From Algoriphagus locisalis (GTDB lineage: Bacteria; Bacteroidota; Bacteroidia; Cytophagales; Cyclobacteriaceae), in assembly GCF_900116615.1 (NCBI RefSeq), contig NZ_FPBF01000001.1, positions 539,625 through 603,624 on the forward strand: a stretch of DNA of 64,000 nucleotides. Reading direction: 5' to 3'. Position numbers and translations under genes: made by a program. Shown here piece after piece: positions 48,178 through 56,762 of the stretch (within the stretch, counting starts at the first letter, position 1; each line of letters opens with the position of its first letter). The notes beneath the pieces are model-generated. The model made no database searches, was not told where the DNA came from, and saw only the letters and a program-made list of their open reading frames with translations.

Positions 48178-48208
48178 GCAAAAAGCCCCAGATTAAAGGG
48201 GCTTTTTT
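48178..48208. terminator. Bidirectional terminator between ppk1 and ppx
   Basis: AAAAGCCCC and GGGGCTTTTTT arms pair with T-runs on both strands. The last codons and stop of the minus-strand Ppx/GppA gene lie inside the right arm. Confidence 0.88.
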
Positions 48209-49080
48209 GCTTTGTTTTTCTCATAGAGAAGTTGGATTATCCCATCTTTCAAACCCAAATCGGGAACGATCATTTTTTTGGACTTTGCAGCTTTCATCAC
48301 ATGCTGGTATATTTTCCCAGCAGGAATAATCACATCCGCACGATCATGGTTCAGGTTGAGTTTATTCACCCGTTCTTCAAAAGTAAGGATTCCCAAATGA
48401 GCTAATACCTCATCGATTTTACTGAGGTCCAGGTATCGTTTGTTTTTACGCGGCTGAGTGAGTTCAAAGATCTTATTGATATTTCCACCCGTTCCTATAG
48501 AGGTGACGTTGGGCTCATTCTGCAAATGCTTTTCAATGAATTTATCCATGGAAGCCCACACTGGAGTAGCAACTTTGTCTTCGAGAGAACGTACCGAGCC
48601 TATCTGAAATGATTTCGACGCTACTTTTTCCCGTTCCTTGTACAGGTTAAGTTCTGTGCTTCCACCACCCACGTCAATATGGATGTAAGTTTTCTCGTCA
48701 AAAAATTTGTTGAGCGAAATATTGATCAATTCAGCCTCACGGTTTCCATCTATAATATTGATTTTCAGTCCTATCTCCTCCTTTACTTCAAGTGCTATTT
48801 CCTTTCCGTTGATACTCTCCCGCATGGCAGAAGTAGCACATGCCATGTAATCATCCACCTCATAGAGATCTATCAAAATCTTAAAGGCCTTCATCAGTTT
48901 GATGAACTTCCTTCTGTTGATATCAGAGATCTTTTGGTTGTTGAACACATCCAAACCTAGGCGCAGGGGAAAACGGAGGTATTCTACTTTCTTAAAATTG
49001 ATTTTTCCTTCGTATTGTGATACGCTGGTGATTTGCATTCTGATGGCATTTGAGCCAATATCTACAGCAGCTAATTTCAA
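48193..49080 (-). CDS. Ppx/GppA-family phosphatase
   Basis: 295 aa. The actin-like ATPase fold shows AAVDIGSNAIRMQI near the start and HIDVGGGSTELNLY in the middle, then TSIGTGGNINKI. This length is the short single-unit Ppx/GppA form without the C-terminal HD domain. It would degrade polyphosphate or pppGpp. It is convergent with ppk1, which supports a polyphosphate role. Confidence 0.9.
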   Translation of the reverse strand: MKLAAVDIGSNAIRMQITSVSQYEGKINFKKVEYLRFPLRLGLDVFNNQKISDINRRKFIKLMKAFKILIDLYEVDDYMACATSAMRESINGKEIALEVKEEIGLKINIIDGNREAELINISLNKFFDEKTYIHIDVGGGSTELNLYKEREKVASKSFQIGSVRSLEDKVATPVWASMDKFIEKHLQNEPNVTSIGTGGNINKIFELTQPRKNKRYLDLSKIDEVLAHLGILTFEERVNKLNLNHDRADVIIPAGKIYQHVMKAAKSKKMIVPDLGLKDGIIQLLYEKNKAKKPL

Positions 49081-49120
49081 ATTTTGATAGAGTTAGTAAA
49101 TGAAAAAACAGTGTATAAAG

Positions 49121-49333
49121 TTACTTTTTTTTCTGTGCTGCTACCAGCATAATCACTCCAACAGCCGTTACAATCCCGCCTGCGTAAGTGGGCCATTGAA
49201 CTTCTCGTTTTTTGTCTGCACTTATCTGAATAGGGCCGGCATCGATCACTTTTTCTTTGGTAGTAAATGAGAAACTACTGCTGAATAGCATAAATATGCC
49301 TGCAAGGATGAGTATAATACCGAAGATTTTCAT
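49121..49333 (-). CDS. Small two-span membrane protein
   Basis: 70 aa with hydrophobic segments at about 3-20 and 49-64, a polar stretch between them and a basic tail (QKKK). It resembles the DUF3185-type family. It ends 40 bp before the start of the Ppx/GppA gene on the same strand. Function unknown. Confidence 0.7.
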   Translation of the reverse strand: MKIFGIILILAGIFMLFSSSFSFTTKEKVIDAGPIQISADKKREVQWPTYAGGIVTAVGVIMLVAAQKKK

Positions 49334-49405
49334 GGTTGTTTTTTGAATGAAGTTAAAGTTTTTACTTTTATCGTAAGTACTTGATAAATAATTACCTATA
49401 AACAG

Positions 49406-51187
49406 TTAGAAAGGAAAAAAGAATGGGATTCCGAAAGTTGCTACGATCCAAAGAAGCAGATTTAGCGGAGTTCCAACTTTTAGGTAATCTCTGAATTTAT
49501 AATTTCCAGGTGTGTAAATCATCGTGTTGGTTTGGTAACCCATTGGTGTCATAAAACTCAAACTGGCAGCAAAGGTCACGGCCATCAGCATAGGTCTTGA
49601 ATCCACGTCCAACGCCGCAGCTATGCTGATGGCGATCGGGGCAAGGAGTGCAGCAGTGGCATTGTTTGACATCACATTGGTCATCATAAAAGTAAGCGCA
49701 AACAGCGCACTCATTACAGCTCGTGGCCCAAATTCTCCCACGCTTTCTACAATAGAAGCTCCAATTAATTCGGATCCACCTGTTTTTTCCAATGCTGCGC
49801 CCATGGATAACACTCCTGCCAGCATGAGTATGACTTTCCAATCGATCGCCTTATAAGCTTGCTCAGTGCTGAGAGAGCCCAATATGATTAAGGTAATCGC
49901 GCCAGCAATTGCTGTGACCACTATGGGGAAGACTTCGAAGGATGCCAATCCGATAATCAAGCCAAGGATTACAAGTGTCAAAATACTTTTGGTCTTATTC
50001 AGTGGATGGCTTTTAGTCTCTGAAAGAAGTAAAAGATCATCACTGTTTTCTATGCTTTGGATAGATTCCTCTGTCCCTCTGAGTAGTAAAATATCACCTG
50101 CACGCAGGGCTGTTTTGGATAGCAGGGTGTTGAGCATGTCTGATCTGTGTCGGATTCCGATTACCAAAACCTGATTGTATATTTTTTTGAAATTCAGTCC
50201 TTTAATACTTTTGTTTACAAGGAAGGAATTAGGTGTTACTAAAGCCTCATAAAGCCTCTCTTCTTCATTTGTGATATTTTCTTCATTCCATTTCAGATCT
50301 GCCTTGAGCTCAATTCCTTGAGTTTCTTTTATTTTTTCCAAGGTTTCTTTATCTCCGTTTATCCGGATGATATCTCCTTCTTGAATAGATGTGTTGGGAT
50401 AAACCCGCACTTTCCTACCATCAAAACGAATAATCTGCAAGGGCTTAATTCCAAGCTTTTCAAAAAGGCTTTGCTTGAACAGCGGTTCATCTATTTGACC
50501 ATAATCTTTTAGAATGACTACTTCCGCCAGGTAATTACCGAATTCTATACTTTCACCCAAACCCGATTTTGGTTTTCTATCAGGCGTTAGCCATCTTCCA
50601 ATAGTGAGCATGTAGATAATTCCAGTTGCAAAAAACACCAGGCCCATCAGACTCATTTCAAAAACCCCGAAGGAAGGAAGACCGGCTTTTTCTGCAATAC
50701 CGCTGACGAGAATATTGGTACTCGTGCCTAAAAGTGTACAAATCCCGCCCATCAGTGCGCCAAATGAAAGAGGCATAAGTAGTTTGGAAGGGGAAATGTT
50801 ATCCGTTTTATGAAGTCGTATGACGGCGGGCATCAGCAGAGCAACTACCGCTGTATCGCTGATGAATGCGGAAAGAAATCCCGCAGAAAGCATTAATGTA
50901 AATAACAAGTGCGTTTGGCCTTTGCCAGCCTGGGTGCTGAGTTTGTGGGTGAAGCTATCTAGTAATCCGGTGTTGAAAATAGCAGCTGAAACAATAAACA
51001 TAGCTGCGACTGTAATGGTAGCAGGGTTGGAAAAGCCAGCCAATCCTTCTTCCACATCTAAAATCCCTGTGAGCATAAACGCAACCATTACACCGATGGA
51101 GACCGTGTCAATGGTGAACTTTTCTGTAAAAAATAGAATAATGGCGAGGCCAATGATAGAAAAAACCAGACCGATTTCGAATGTCAT
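49406..51187 (-). CDS. SLC13-family permease with two RCK-C (TrkA-C) domains
   Basis: 593 aa. About 11 hydrophobic segments are split by a cytoplasmic region at about 205-370 containing two TrkA-C-like units (VILKDYGQIDEPLFKQS...IRINGDKETLEKIK and VTPNSFLVNKSIKGLNF...LLLRGTEESIQSIE). Transport motifs are AFISDTAVVALLMPAVIRLH, LLGTSTNILVSG and TNVMSNNATAALLAPIAISIA (the SNNAT-type motif of DASS transporters). Likely Na+-coupled uptake of an anion such as sulfate or a dicarboxylate. It starts 3 bp after the DUF202 gene stop. Confidence 0.9.
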   Translation of the reverse strand: MTFEIGLVFSIIGLAIILFFTEKFTIDTVSIGVMVAFMLTGILDVEEGLAGFSNPATITVAAMFIVSAAIFNTGLLDSFTHKLSTQAGKGQTHLLFTLMLSAGFLSAFISDTAVVALLMPAVIRLHKTDNISPSKLLMPLSFGALMGGICTLLGTSTNILVSGIAEKAGLPSFGVFEMSLMGLVFFATGIIYMLTIGRWLTPDRKPKSGLGESIEFGNYLAEVVILKDYGQIDEPLFKQSLFEKLGIKPLQIIRFDGRKVRVYPNTSIQEGDIIRINGDKETLEKIKETQGIELKADLKWNEENITNEEERLYEALVTPNSFLVNKSIKGLNFKKIYNQVLVIGIRHRSDMLNTLLSKTALRAGDILLLRGTEESIQSIENSDDLLLLSETKSHPLNKTKSILTLVILGLIIGLASFEVFPIVVTAIAGAITLIILGSLSTEQAYKAIDWKVILMLAGVLSMGAALEKTGGSELIGASIVESVGEFGPRAVMSALFALTFMMTNVMSNNATAALLAPIAISIAAALDVDSRPMLMAVTFAASLSFMTPMGYQTNTMIYTPGNYKFRDYLKVGTPLNLLLWIVATFGIPFFFPF

Positions 51188-51190
51188 GAA

Positions 51191-51466
51191 TTACATGTTT
51201 AGATAGTTTCCTTTTTTGAGTTTTTGGCGGATACGAAAGTAACTCATGAACCCGACGATAATAAAAACGAAACTCAATCCAAATGCCAAGTAGCCCAAGT
51301 CCCGCACATGGTCGAGTTCTTTGACCTCAAACAAAGCGGTGCCTGAAACCAAAAAGTACAGGGACGTGCGAATAAAAGAGAGTAAAGTCCTGTTATTTGC
51401 AAGTGTTGTACGCTGCCTAGCCAAATAATCACGAATTATTAATTCTCTTTCCAAGTCATTTTCCAT
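51191..51466 (-). CDS. DUF202-family membrane protein
   Basis: 91 aa from the ATG at 51466 (MENDLERELIIRDYLA). DUF202 hallmark RTTLANNRTLLSFIRTSLYF at about 18-37, then a second hydrophobic segment at about 58-80. The frame is open to 51505, but the extra residues are not family-like. It lies 3 bp upstream of the SLC13 gene, so the two are co-transcribed. Function unknown. Confidence 0.82.
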   Translation of the reverse strand: MENDLERELIIRDYLARQRTTLANNRTLLSFIRTSLYFLVSGTALFEVKELDHVRDLGYLAFGLSFVFIIVGFMSYFRIRQKLKKGNYLNM

Positions 51467-51514
51467 ATTTGCATAGTATTTATTTATATTGAAATAATTC
51501 AACATCCATTAATT

Positions 51515-52414
51515 ATGAAAAGAATTTCTACACTTTTCCTCTTTATTTTATTTTGTGGGCAACTTTTTGCCCAAGAAGACTCCACTTTAGTAGCTAAAGA
51601 TACAAGCTATTGGCTTAAGGAAATAGGCGGTGGTTTAAATCTAAACCAGGCAGCATTTAGTGGTAACTGGCAAGGCGGTGGTGTGAACTCAGTCGCCTTG
51701 GGAGTCTATCTCAACGGTCGTGCTAATTATGCCAAAGAAAAATGGACCTGGGATAATACCATGGACTTTATCTATGGAGTGGTGAAAAACAAAGACGAAG
51801 AAGGGCGAAAGTCCAATGACCGTATTTTCCTTGATTCCAAAGTGGGATATGAGATCAGCGACAAGTGGAATTATTTCTTTGCTATAAACTTCCTTTCTCA
51901 GTTTGCCCCAGGCTATGAATTTCCTGAAGGAGCAGATAAAATTCTGATTTCTAAATTTTTAAACCCAGCTTACCTCACCACTTCTCTGGGTGTAGAATAT
52001 AAGCCAAATGATGAGTTCAGCTTACGAATTTCTCCATTTTCTCCAAGATGGACTTTTGTGACAGATACAGATTTGTACCTGAATGTACCCGAAAATTATG
52101 GCGTCGATATAGGAGAGACGGTTCGTACCGAATGGTTAGCCTTTAGCTTACTTGCTGACTACAATAAAAAACTTTCTGAAAACCTTGCTTTAATGGTTAG
52201 ATATCAGATGTATGCAAACTACGAGACCTTCGCTTTTGATGCGATTGATCACCGGTTAGATTTCGGTCTGACAGCAAAAGTGTCCAACCTAGTTAATGTT
52301 AGTTTGACAAGTTTGATGATCTACGATTTGGATCAAGACAGTAAAATTCAATTTTCCCAAGGTTTGGCGTTAGGAATTGCATTTAAACGAGGTAACTTCC
52401 CGGAGAAGAAATAA
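51515..52414 (+). CDS. DUF3078 outer-membrane-type protein
   Basis: 299 aa. Signal peptide about 1-19 (ending GQLFAQ), then KEIGGGLNLNQAAFSGNWQG, the start of the DUF3078 domain, with alternating amphipathic strands to the end, typical of an outer-membrane beta-barrel. Function is unknown in the family. It is divergent from the DUF202/SLC13 operon with a 48-bp spacer, and a terminator follows at 52518. Confidence 0.85.
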   Translation: MKRISTLFLFILFCGQLFAQEDSTLVAKDTSYWLKEIGGGLNLNQAAFSGNWQGGGVNSVALGVYLNGRANYAKEKWTWDNTMDFIYGVVKNKDEEGRKSNDRIFLDSKVGYEISDKWNYFFAINFLSQFAPGYEFPEGADKILISKFLNPAYLTTSLGVEYKPNDEFSLRISPFSPRWTFVTDTDLYLNVPENYGVDIGETVRTEWLAFSLLADYNKKLSENLALMVRYQMYANYETFAFDAIDHRLDFGLTAKVSNLVNVSLTSLMIYDLDQDSKIQFSQGLALGIAFKRGNFPEKK

Positions 52415-52517
52415 TCTTAACAAATTTTTATTTGGAATTTTGATTTAATTATAAATGTATTATTTTTGAATTCATTGTGGTAGTTAAATAATAGTTGGTT
52501 TAGTTTTCAAATAAAGG

Positions 52518-52543
52518 GCAGGAGATCTTCTCCTGCTTTTTTA
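52518..52543 (+). terminator. Terminator after the DUF3078 gene
   Basis: GCAGGAGA-TCT-TCTCCTGC followed by six T, 104 bp after the stop. Confidence 0.88.
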
Positions 52544-52645
52544 TTGTATAGATCCAAACCTGGTAAATTTAATCTTGTAATAATCCTATTTTTTTAAGTT
52601 GGATAGAAGGTTAACTTTGAGGTCAATTACCTATTTAACCTACTA

Positions 52646-54523
52646 ATGAATAAGAAAATATTTCTGATTTGTTATTGCTTGTTTTTCAAGGCGATAGCAT
52701 CTATAGCACAGGAGAGCCCAATTCCATTTGAAGTGCTACCACTCCAAAATCTTAGTGAATTTCAACCTACCGGTAGCAACTGGAGAATAGTAGAGTCAGT
52801 TTATTATGATCTGGAAGGCGGTAAATCCAAAGACAAGAACGGAACTGGTGTTTTGCTAAATACACCGCAAAAAGAAGATAATCAGGAGATTAGAACTTCT
52901 TTTGAGCACGGAGACATCGAGCTTTCCCTCGATTTTATGATGCCAAAAGGCAGTAATTCAGGACTTTACCTTCAAGGGAGATACGAGGTTCAGCTGTTTG
53001 ATTCCTGGGCAGTACAAAATCCAACATTCACTGATGCCGGTGCGATCTATCAGCGCTGGGATGAAAATAGAGGCAGTGGAAGAGAAGGCTTTGAAGGTCA
53101 TCCTCCTTTGGTAAATGTCAGTAGAGCACCTGGGCTTTGGCAATCACTACGAATAGTCTTTAAAGCTCCCCGCTTTGATTCTCAAGGGAAAAAGCTATCC
53201 AACGCCAAATTTGCTTCTGTTTATCAAAATGGCGTATTGGTACAAAAGAACATTGAGGTTACTGGCCCAACGCAAGGTGCTTTTTTCGCAGATGAGCAAG
53301 CTTTGGGGCCATTGATTATCCAAGGTGACCATGGTGGCGTAGCGATCCGAAACATCAGCTATAAGGCCTACGGGGCTGAAGAAGTGACGCTGGAGGATAT
53401 GGAACTCACGTATTTTGATGGCATCAAAACGATCAATGAATTTGAAACGGCTACCCCAAAAGGGAAAATGCCTATCGATGTGCTGGCCCATTTGGCTCCT
53501 GCTACCCGAAATGAATTCTCTGGAACAGTAGAAGGAACCTTGACCGTGCCTAGTGCAGGAGAATATTTCTTTTACCTTAACCTCGCTTGGGTTCCTGACG
53601 ATACGCCTCCTGGAGTAATAAACGGGGCTGGAAAACTGTTTATAAATGACGAGGAAGTGGTTTATGTAGATGGCGTCACAGGCAAAGCAAATGGTTCCAT
53701 TCAATTACCAGCAGGAGAGCATCAAGTAAAACTGAATTACTTCAAGACTTTTGGGCATTGGTACGCTCCGAGTAATGATATCACACTGACAGTAGAAGGG
53801 AAGGGCGTTGCTAAAACAGCATTGAATGTCCCTTTAAGGGCGGCTGATCCAGTTGGGCAAATTGCCGTGAAAGTAAGCGATAGAGCTGCAATGCAACGTG
53901 GTTTCCTAATGCATCAAGTAGAAAAGCGCACACATACCATGGCAGTTGGCGAACTAGGAGGTGTAAATTATGCGATTGATTTGAGTCGGGGGGAATTGTT
54001 GAATGTGTGGAGAGGTGATTTTGTGGAAACTACCCCAATGTGGTATGGCAGAGGTGAAACTCAGCTGATGTTACCTTTGGGAAATGTAATCGAATTCGCA
54101 GGAAAGCCTAGTGTTGCACCACTTGCCTCCAAAGACGCTGTTTGGCCAGAGGAAATAGACGGCTTTAGCTATGAAGGCTATGAATTGAAAAGTAACGGAT
54201 CTCCAATAATCACTTATACCATGCCTGGTGTGAGGCTTTCTGAGACTTTTGATAGTAAAGATTCAGGAAAGAAGCTCGCTAGAACAGTTAAGGTGGTCAA
54301 CGAAAATGAATCCCAACAAGCCTATGTACTGGTAGCTCAAGGTGCTAGCATCGAGAAACTGCCAAATGATTTGTACGCAATAGATGACCATTCCTATTAT
54401 ATCTCTTTTGAAGGGAGAGAATCCCCAACCATCAGAAATGCTCCAGACGGATCATCGGAACTGATTGTGCCAATCAAAATGATCGGTAACTCTGGAGTGA
54501 TGACTTATTCAATCATTTGGTAA
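52646..54523 (+). CDS. DUF1080 (3-keto-disaccharide hydrolase-like) secreted protein
   Basis: 625 aa. Signal peptide about 1-21 (ending SIAQ). DUF1080 / LamG-like domain at about 35-235, with GDIELSLDFMMPKGSNSGLY, LQGRYEVQLFDSW and LIIQGDHGGVAIRNI. A PA14-like domain follows at about 250-390 (YFDGIKTINEFETATPKGKM, PAGEHQVKLNYF), then a C-terminal beta domain of unknown type. DUF1080 proteins act on 3-keto-glycosides in described Bacteroidota systems. The next gene starts 15 bp downstream, so the two are an operon. Confidence 0.85.
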   Translation: MNKKIFLICYCLFFKAIASIAQESPIPFEVLPLQNLSEFQPTGSNWRIVESVYYDLEGGKSKDKNGTGVLLNTPQKEDNQEIRTSFEHGDIELSLDFMMPKGSNSGLYLQGRYEVQLFDSWAVQNPTFTDAGAIYQRWDENRGSGREGFEGHPPLVNVSRAPGLWQSLRIVFKAPRFDSQGKKLSNAKFASVYQNGVLVQKNIEVTGPTQGAFFADEQALGPLIIQGDHGGVAIRNISYKAYGAEEVTLEDMELTYFDGIKTINEFETATPKGKMPIDVLAHLAPATRNEFSGTVEGTLTVPSAGEYFFYLNLAWVPDDTPPGVINGAGKLFINDEEVVYVDGVTGKANGSIQLPAGEHQVKLNYFKTFGHWYAPSNDITLTVEGKGVAKTALNVPLRAADPVGQIAVKVSDRAAMQRGFLMHQVEKRTHTMAVGELGGVNYAIDLSRGELLNVWRGDFVETTPMWYGRGETQLMLPLGNVIEFAGKPSVAPLASKDAVWPEEIDGFSYEGYELKSNGSPIITYTMPGVRLSETFDSKDSGKKLARTVKVVNENESQQAYVLVAQGASIEKLPNDLYAIDDHSYYISFEGRESPTIRNAPDGSSELIVPIKMIGNSGVMTYSIIW

Positions 54524-54538
54524 TAACTAGGAAGCAGC

Positions 54539-56641
54539 ATGAAAAATCTAATGAAATTCAATACAAAGAAAGGATTTGCTTTTGCCTTTGCTTGCCTATT
54601 TATCGGACAAGTAGAATTAAAAGCACAGGATAAAGCGCCCATGATGCGGCCGGAGACAGAGGATGATTTTTATAAATTGATCTCTTTGCCTGTTCCTGAG
54701 GATGTGATTTTGGAGGTGGGGGGTATGGCCACAATGCCAGATGGCAGCTTAGCGATCTGTACACGTAGGGGTGAAGTTTGGATAGTTTCCAGTCCGGGTA
54801 TTTCTGGGAATGAAAAGCCAGTTTATAAAAAGTTTGCCTCAGGTTTGCATGAGCCTTTGGGCCTGGCATATCATGATGGTGATATCTACGTCACCCAAAG
54901 AAGTGAATTGACTAAACTCAGCGATACGGACGGAGATGGTCAGGCAGATGAATACAAGAAAATTGTCTCCTGGCCACTTTCAGGAAACTACCATGAGTAT
55001 TCCTACGGTCCTACTTTCCTTCCCAATGGAAATATGCTTGTAACGCTAAATGTGGGCTGGAGCAATAGTCTTGGGCATGGCGTGAGTTTGGTGCCTTGGA
55101 GAGGTTGGGCGATGGAAATAACTCCGGGGGGAGAAATGATGCCTTATGCTGCAGGGATGCGCTCGCCAGCCGGTTACGGTATGAATGCCGCCGGTGATTT
55201 TTTCTACACAGAAAACCAAGGAGACTGGGTAGGTTCAGGAAGGATTTCTCATGTGGAAAAAGGGGATTTCCTAGGCAATGCAGAAAGTCTGGAATGGTCT
55301 GGACTTCCAGGTTCTCCAGTGACGCTGAGAAAAGAGGATATTCCGAATACTGGCGAACCCATGTACGATGTAGCTCAGCGCGTACCCGGACTAAAAGCTC
55401 CCGCAATTTGGTTGCCACATGGAATCTTGGGGATTTCAACTTCGGGTTTCTTAAATGACAATACCGCCGGTGGTTTTGGGCCATTTGCTAATCAGGTTTT
55501 TGTGGGTGATCAGGGACAAAGTAATATTGCCCGTGTTGATTTTGAGAAAATAGATGGCGTATATCAAGGAGTGGTATTTCCATTCCGAGAAGGCTTTTCT
55601 TCAGGAATCTTGAGAATGGTCTGGGGAAATGACGCATCCATGTTTGTGGGAATGACTAGTAGAGGTTGGTCTTCCACAGGAAAGGAATTGTTCAGTTTGC
55701 AGCGATTGGTTTGGACTGGAAGGATGCCTTTTGAAATGAAAACTATCAAGTCAAAGCCTGATGGATTTGAAATAGAATTTACTGAGCCGGTGGATAAGGA
55801 ATTAGCTGCCGATCCGGCAAACTATCAAGTAACTGGCTTTACCTATAAATATCAAGCTCAATATGGAAGTCCTGTGATCAACAATGAAAACTGTGATATC
55901 ATAGGTGTAGTAGTTTCTGAAGATGGGATGAAAGCTCGTTTGGTAGTGGATAATCTACGGTTGGGTTACATCCATGAGGTCAAAGCTGAAGGAGTGAAAT
56001 CCACTCAAGGAAAAGCTTTGTTGCATAATGTTGGTTACTATACATTAAATAATTTCGGTGCAGGTGAAAAGATTGATACTGCTCCTTTCTTAGCTGCGCG
56101 TCATGAACATGAAATGATGATGAAAGCTGCGGCGGATAGTACAGCAAAGGCTCAGGCAGATGCTGAAGCAAAAGCTAAGGCAGCCAAACAACAAGCGGCA
56201 GCCAGTAAGCCAGCTGCTCCGAAGTTGGCAAAATATACTCCTGCTATGCCTGCGAGCTGGGATGGAGCAGCAGACATTACGATTAATATGGGTACGAAGC
56301 CAGGCTTGAAATTTGATCCTGCGCAAGTTCAGGTGAAAGCTGGAAGTAAGGTGAAGCTGGTGTTCCAAAATGTGGATGACATGCTACATAACTTTGTGAT
56401 CGTGATGCCGGGGACGGCCATAGAAGTAGGGGAAGCAGCGATGAAACTAGGACTGGAAGGTCAACAGAAAGATTATATTCCGAACACGAGTAAAGTCCTT
56501 GTTCATACCAAACTGCTTCAGCCAAGTGAATCAAATACGATTTACTTCATAGCGCCGACTGAACCTGGAGAATATACCTATGTATGTACTGTCCCGGGGC
56601 ATTTCTATACCATGCAGGGAATCTTAAAAGTGGTGAAATAA
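54539..56641 (+). CDS. Sugar-dehydrogenase-like beta-propeller fused to a C-terminal cupredoxin
   Basis: 700 aa. Signal peptide about 1-29. An NHL/PQQ-dehydrogenase-like propeller spans about 40-400 (MATMPDGSLAICTRRGEVWI, YSYGPTFLPNGNMLVTLN, GMRSPAGYGMNAAGDFFYTE), followed by a linker domain and an Ala/Lys-rich segment (about 530-565). The plastocyanin/azurin domain at about 580-700 has ligands His in DDMLHNF and Cys, His and Met in YVCTVPGHFYTMQG. It is probably a periplasmic or surface redox protein working with the DUF1080 protein upstream. Confidence 0.87.
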   Translation: MKNLMKFNTKKGFAFAFACLFIGQVELKAQDKAPMMRPETEDDFYKLISLPVPEDVILEVGGMATMPDGSLAICTRRGEVWIVSSPGISGNEKPVYKKFASGLHEPLGLAYHDGDIYVTQRSELTKLSDTDGDGQADEYKKIVSWPLSGNYHEYSYGPTFLPNGNMLVTLNVGWSNSLGHGVSLVPWRGWAMEITPGGEMMPYAAGMRSPAGYGMNAAGDFFYTENQGDWVGSGRISHVEKGDFLGNAESLEWSGLPGSPVTLRKEDIPNTGEPMYDVAQRVPGLKAPAIWLPHGILGISTSGFLNDNTAGGFGPFANQVFVGDQGQSNIARVDFEKIDGVYQGVVFPFREGFSSGILRMVWGNDASMFVGMTSRGWSSTGKELFSLQRLVWTGRMPFEMKTIKSKPDGFEIEFTEPVDKELAADPANYQVTGFTYKYQAQYGSPVINNENCDIIGVVVSEDGMKARLVVDNLRLGYIHEVKAEGVKSTQGKALLHNVGYYTLNNFGAGEKIDTAPFLAARHEHEMMMKAAADSTAKAQADAEAKAKAAKQQAAASKPAAPKLAKYTPAMPASWDGAADITINMGTKPGLKFDPAQVQVKAGSKVKLVFQNVDDMLHNFVIVMPGTAIEVGEAAMKLGLEGQQKDYIPNTSKVLVHTKLLQPSESNTIYFIAPTEPGEYTYVCTVPGHFYTMQGILKVVK

Positions 56642-56721
56642 GTGTAGCTGCAAAACAGAAGCTAAGTTATCGGTTCACGTCCCTGAGCTTTAGCTAAAAA
56701 ATAGCTTCGTTCTAAAAATTT

Positions 56722-56762
56722 AAAAAAACGGCTTTGAAAGTGATTTCAAAGCCGTTTTTTTT
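56722..56762. terminator. Bidirectional terminator
   Basis: AAAAACGGCTTTGAAA and TTTCAAAGCCGTTTTT arms around a short loop, with A and T runs on either side. Lies between two convergent genes and touches the stop of the minus-strand oxidoreductase. Confidence 0.9.
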
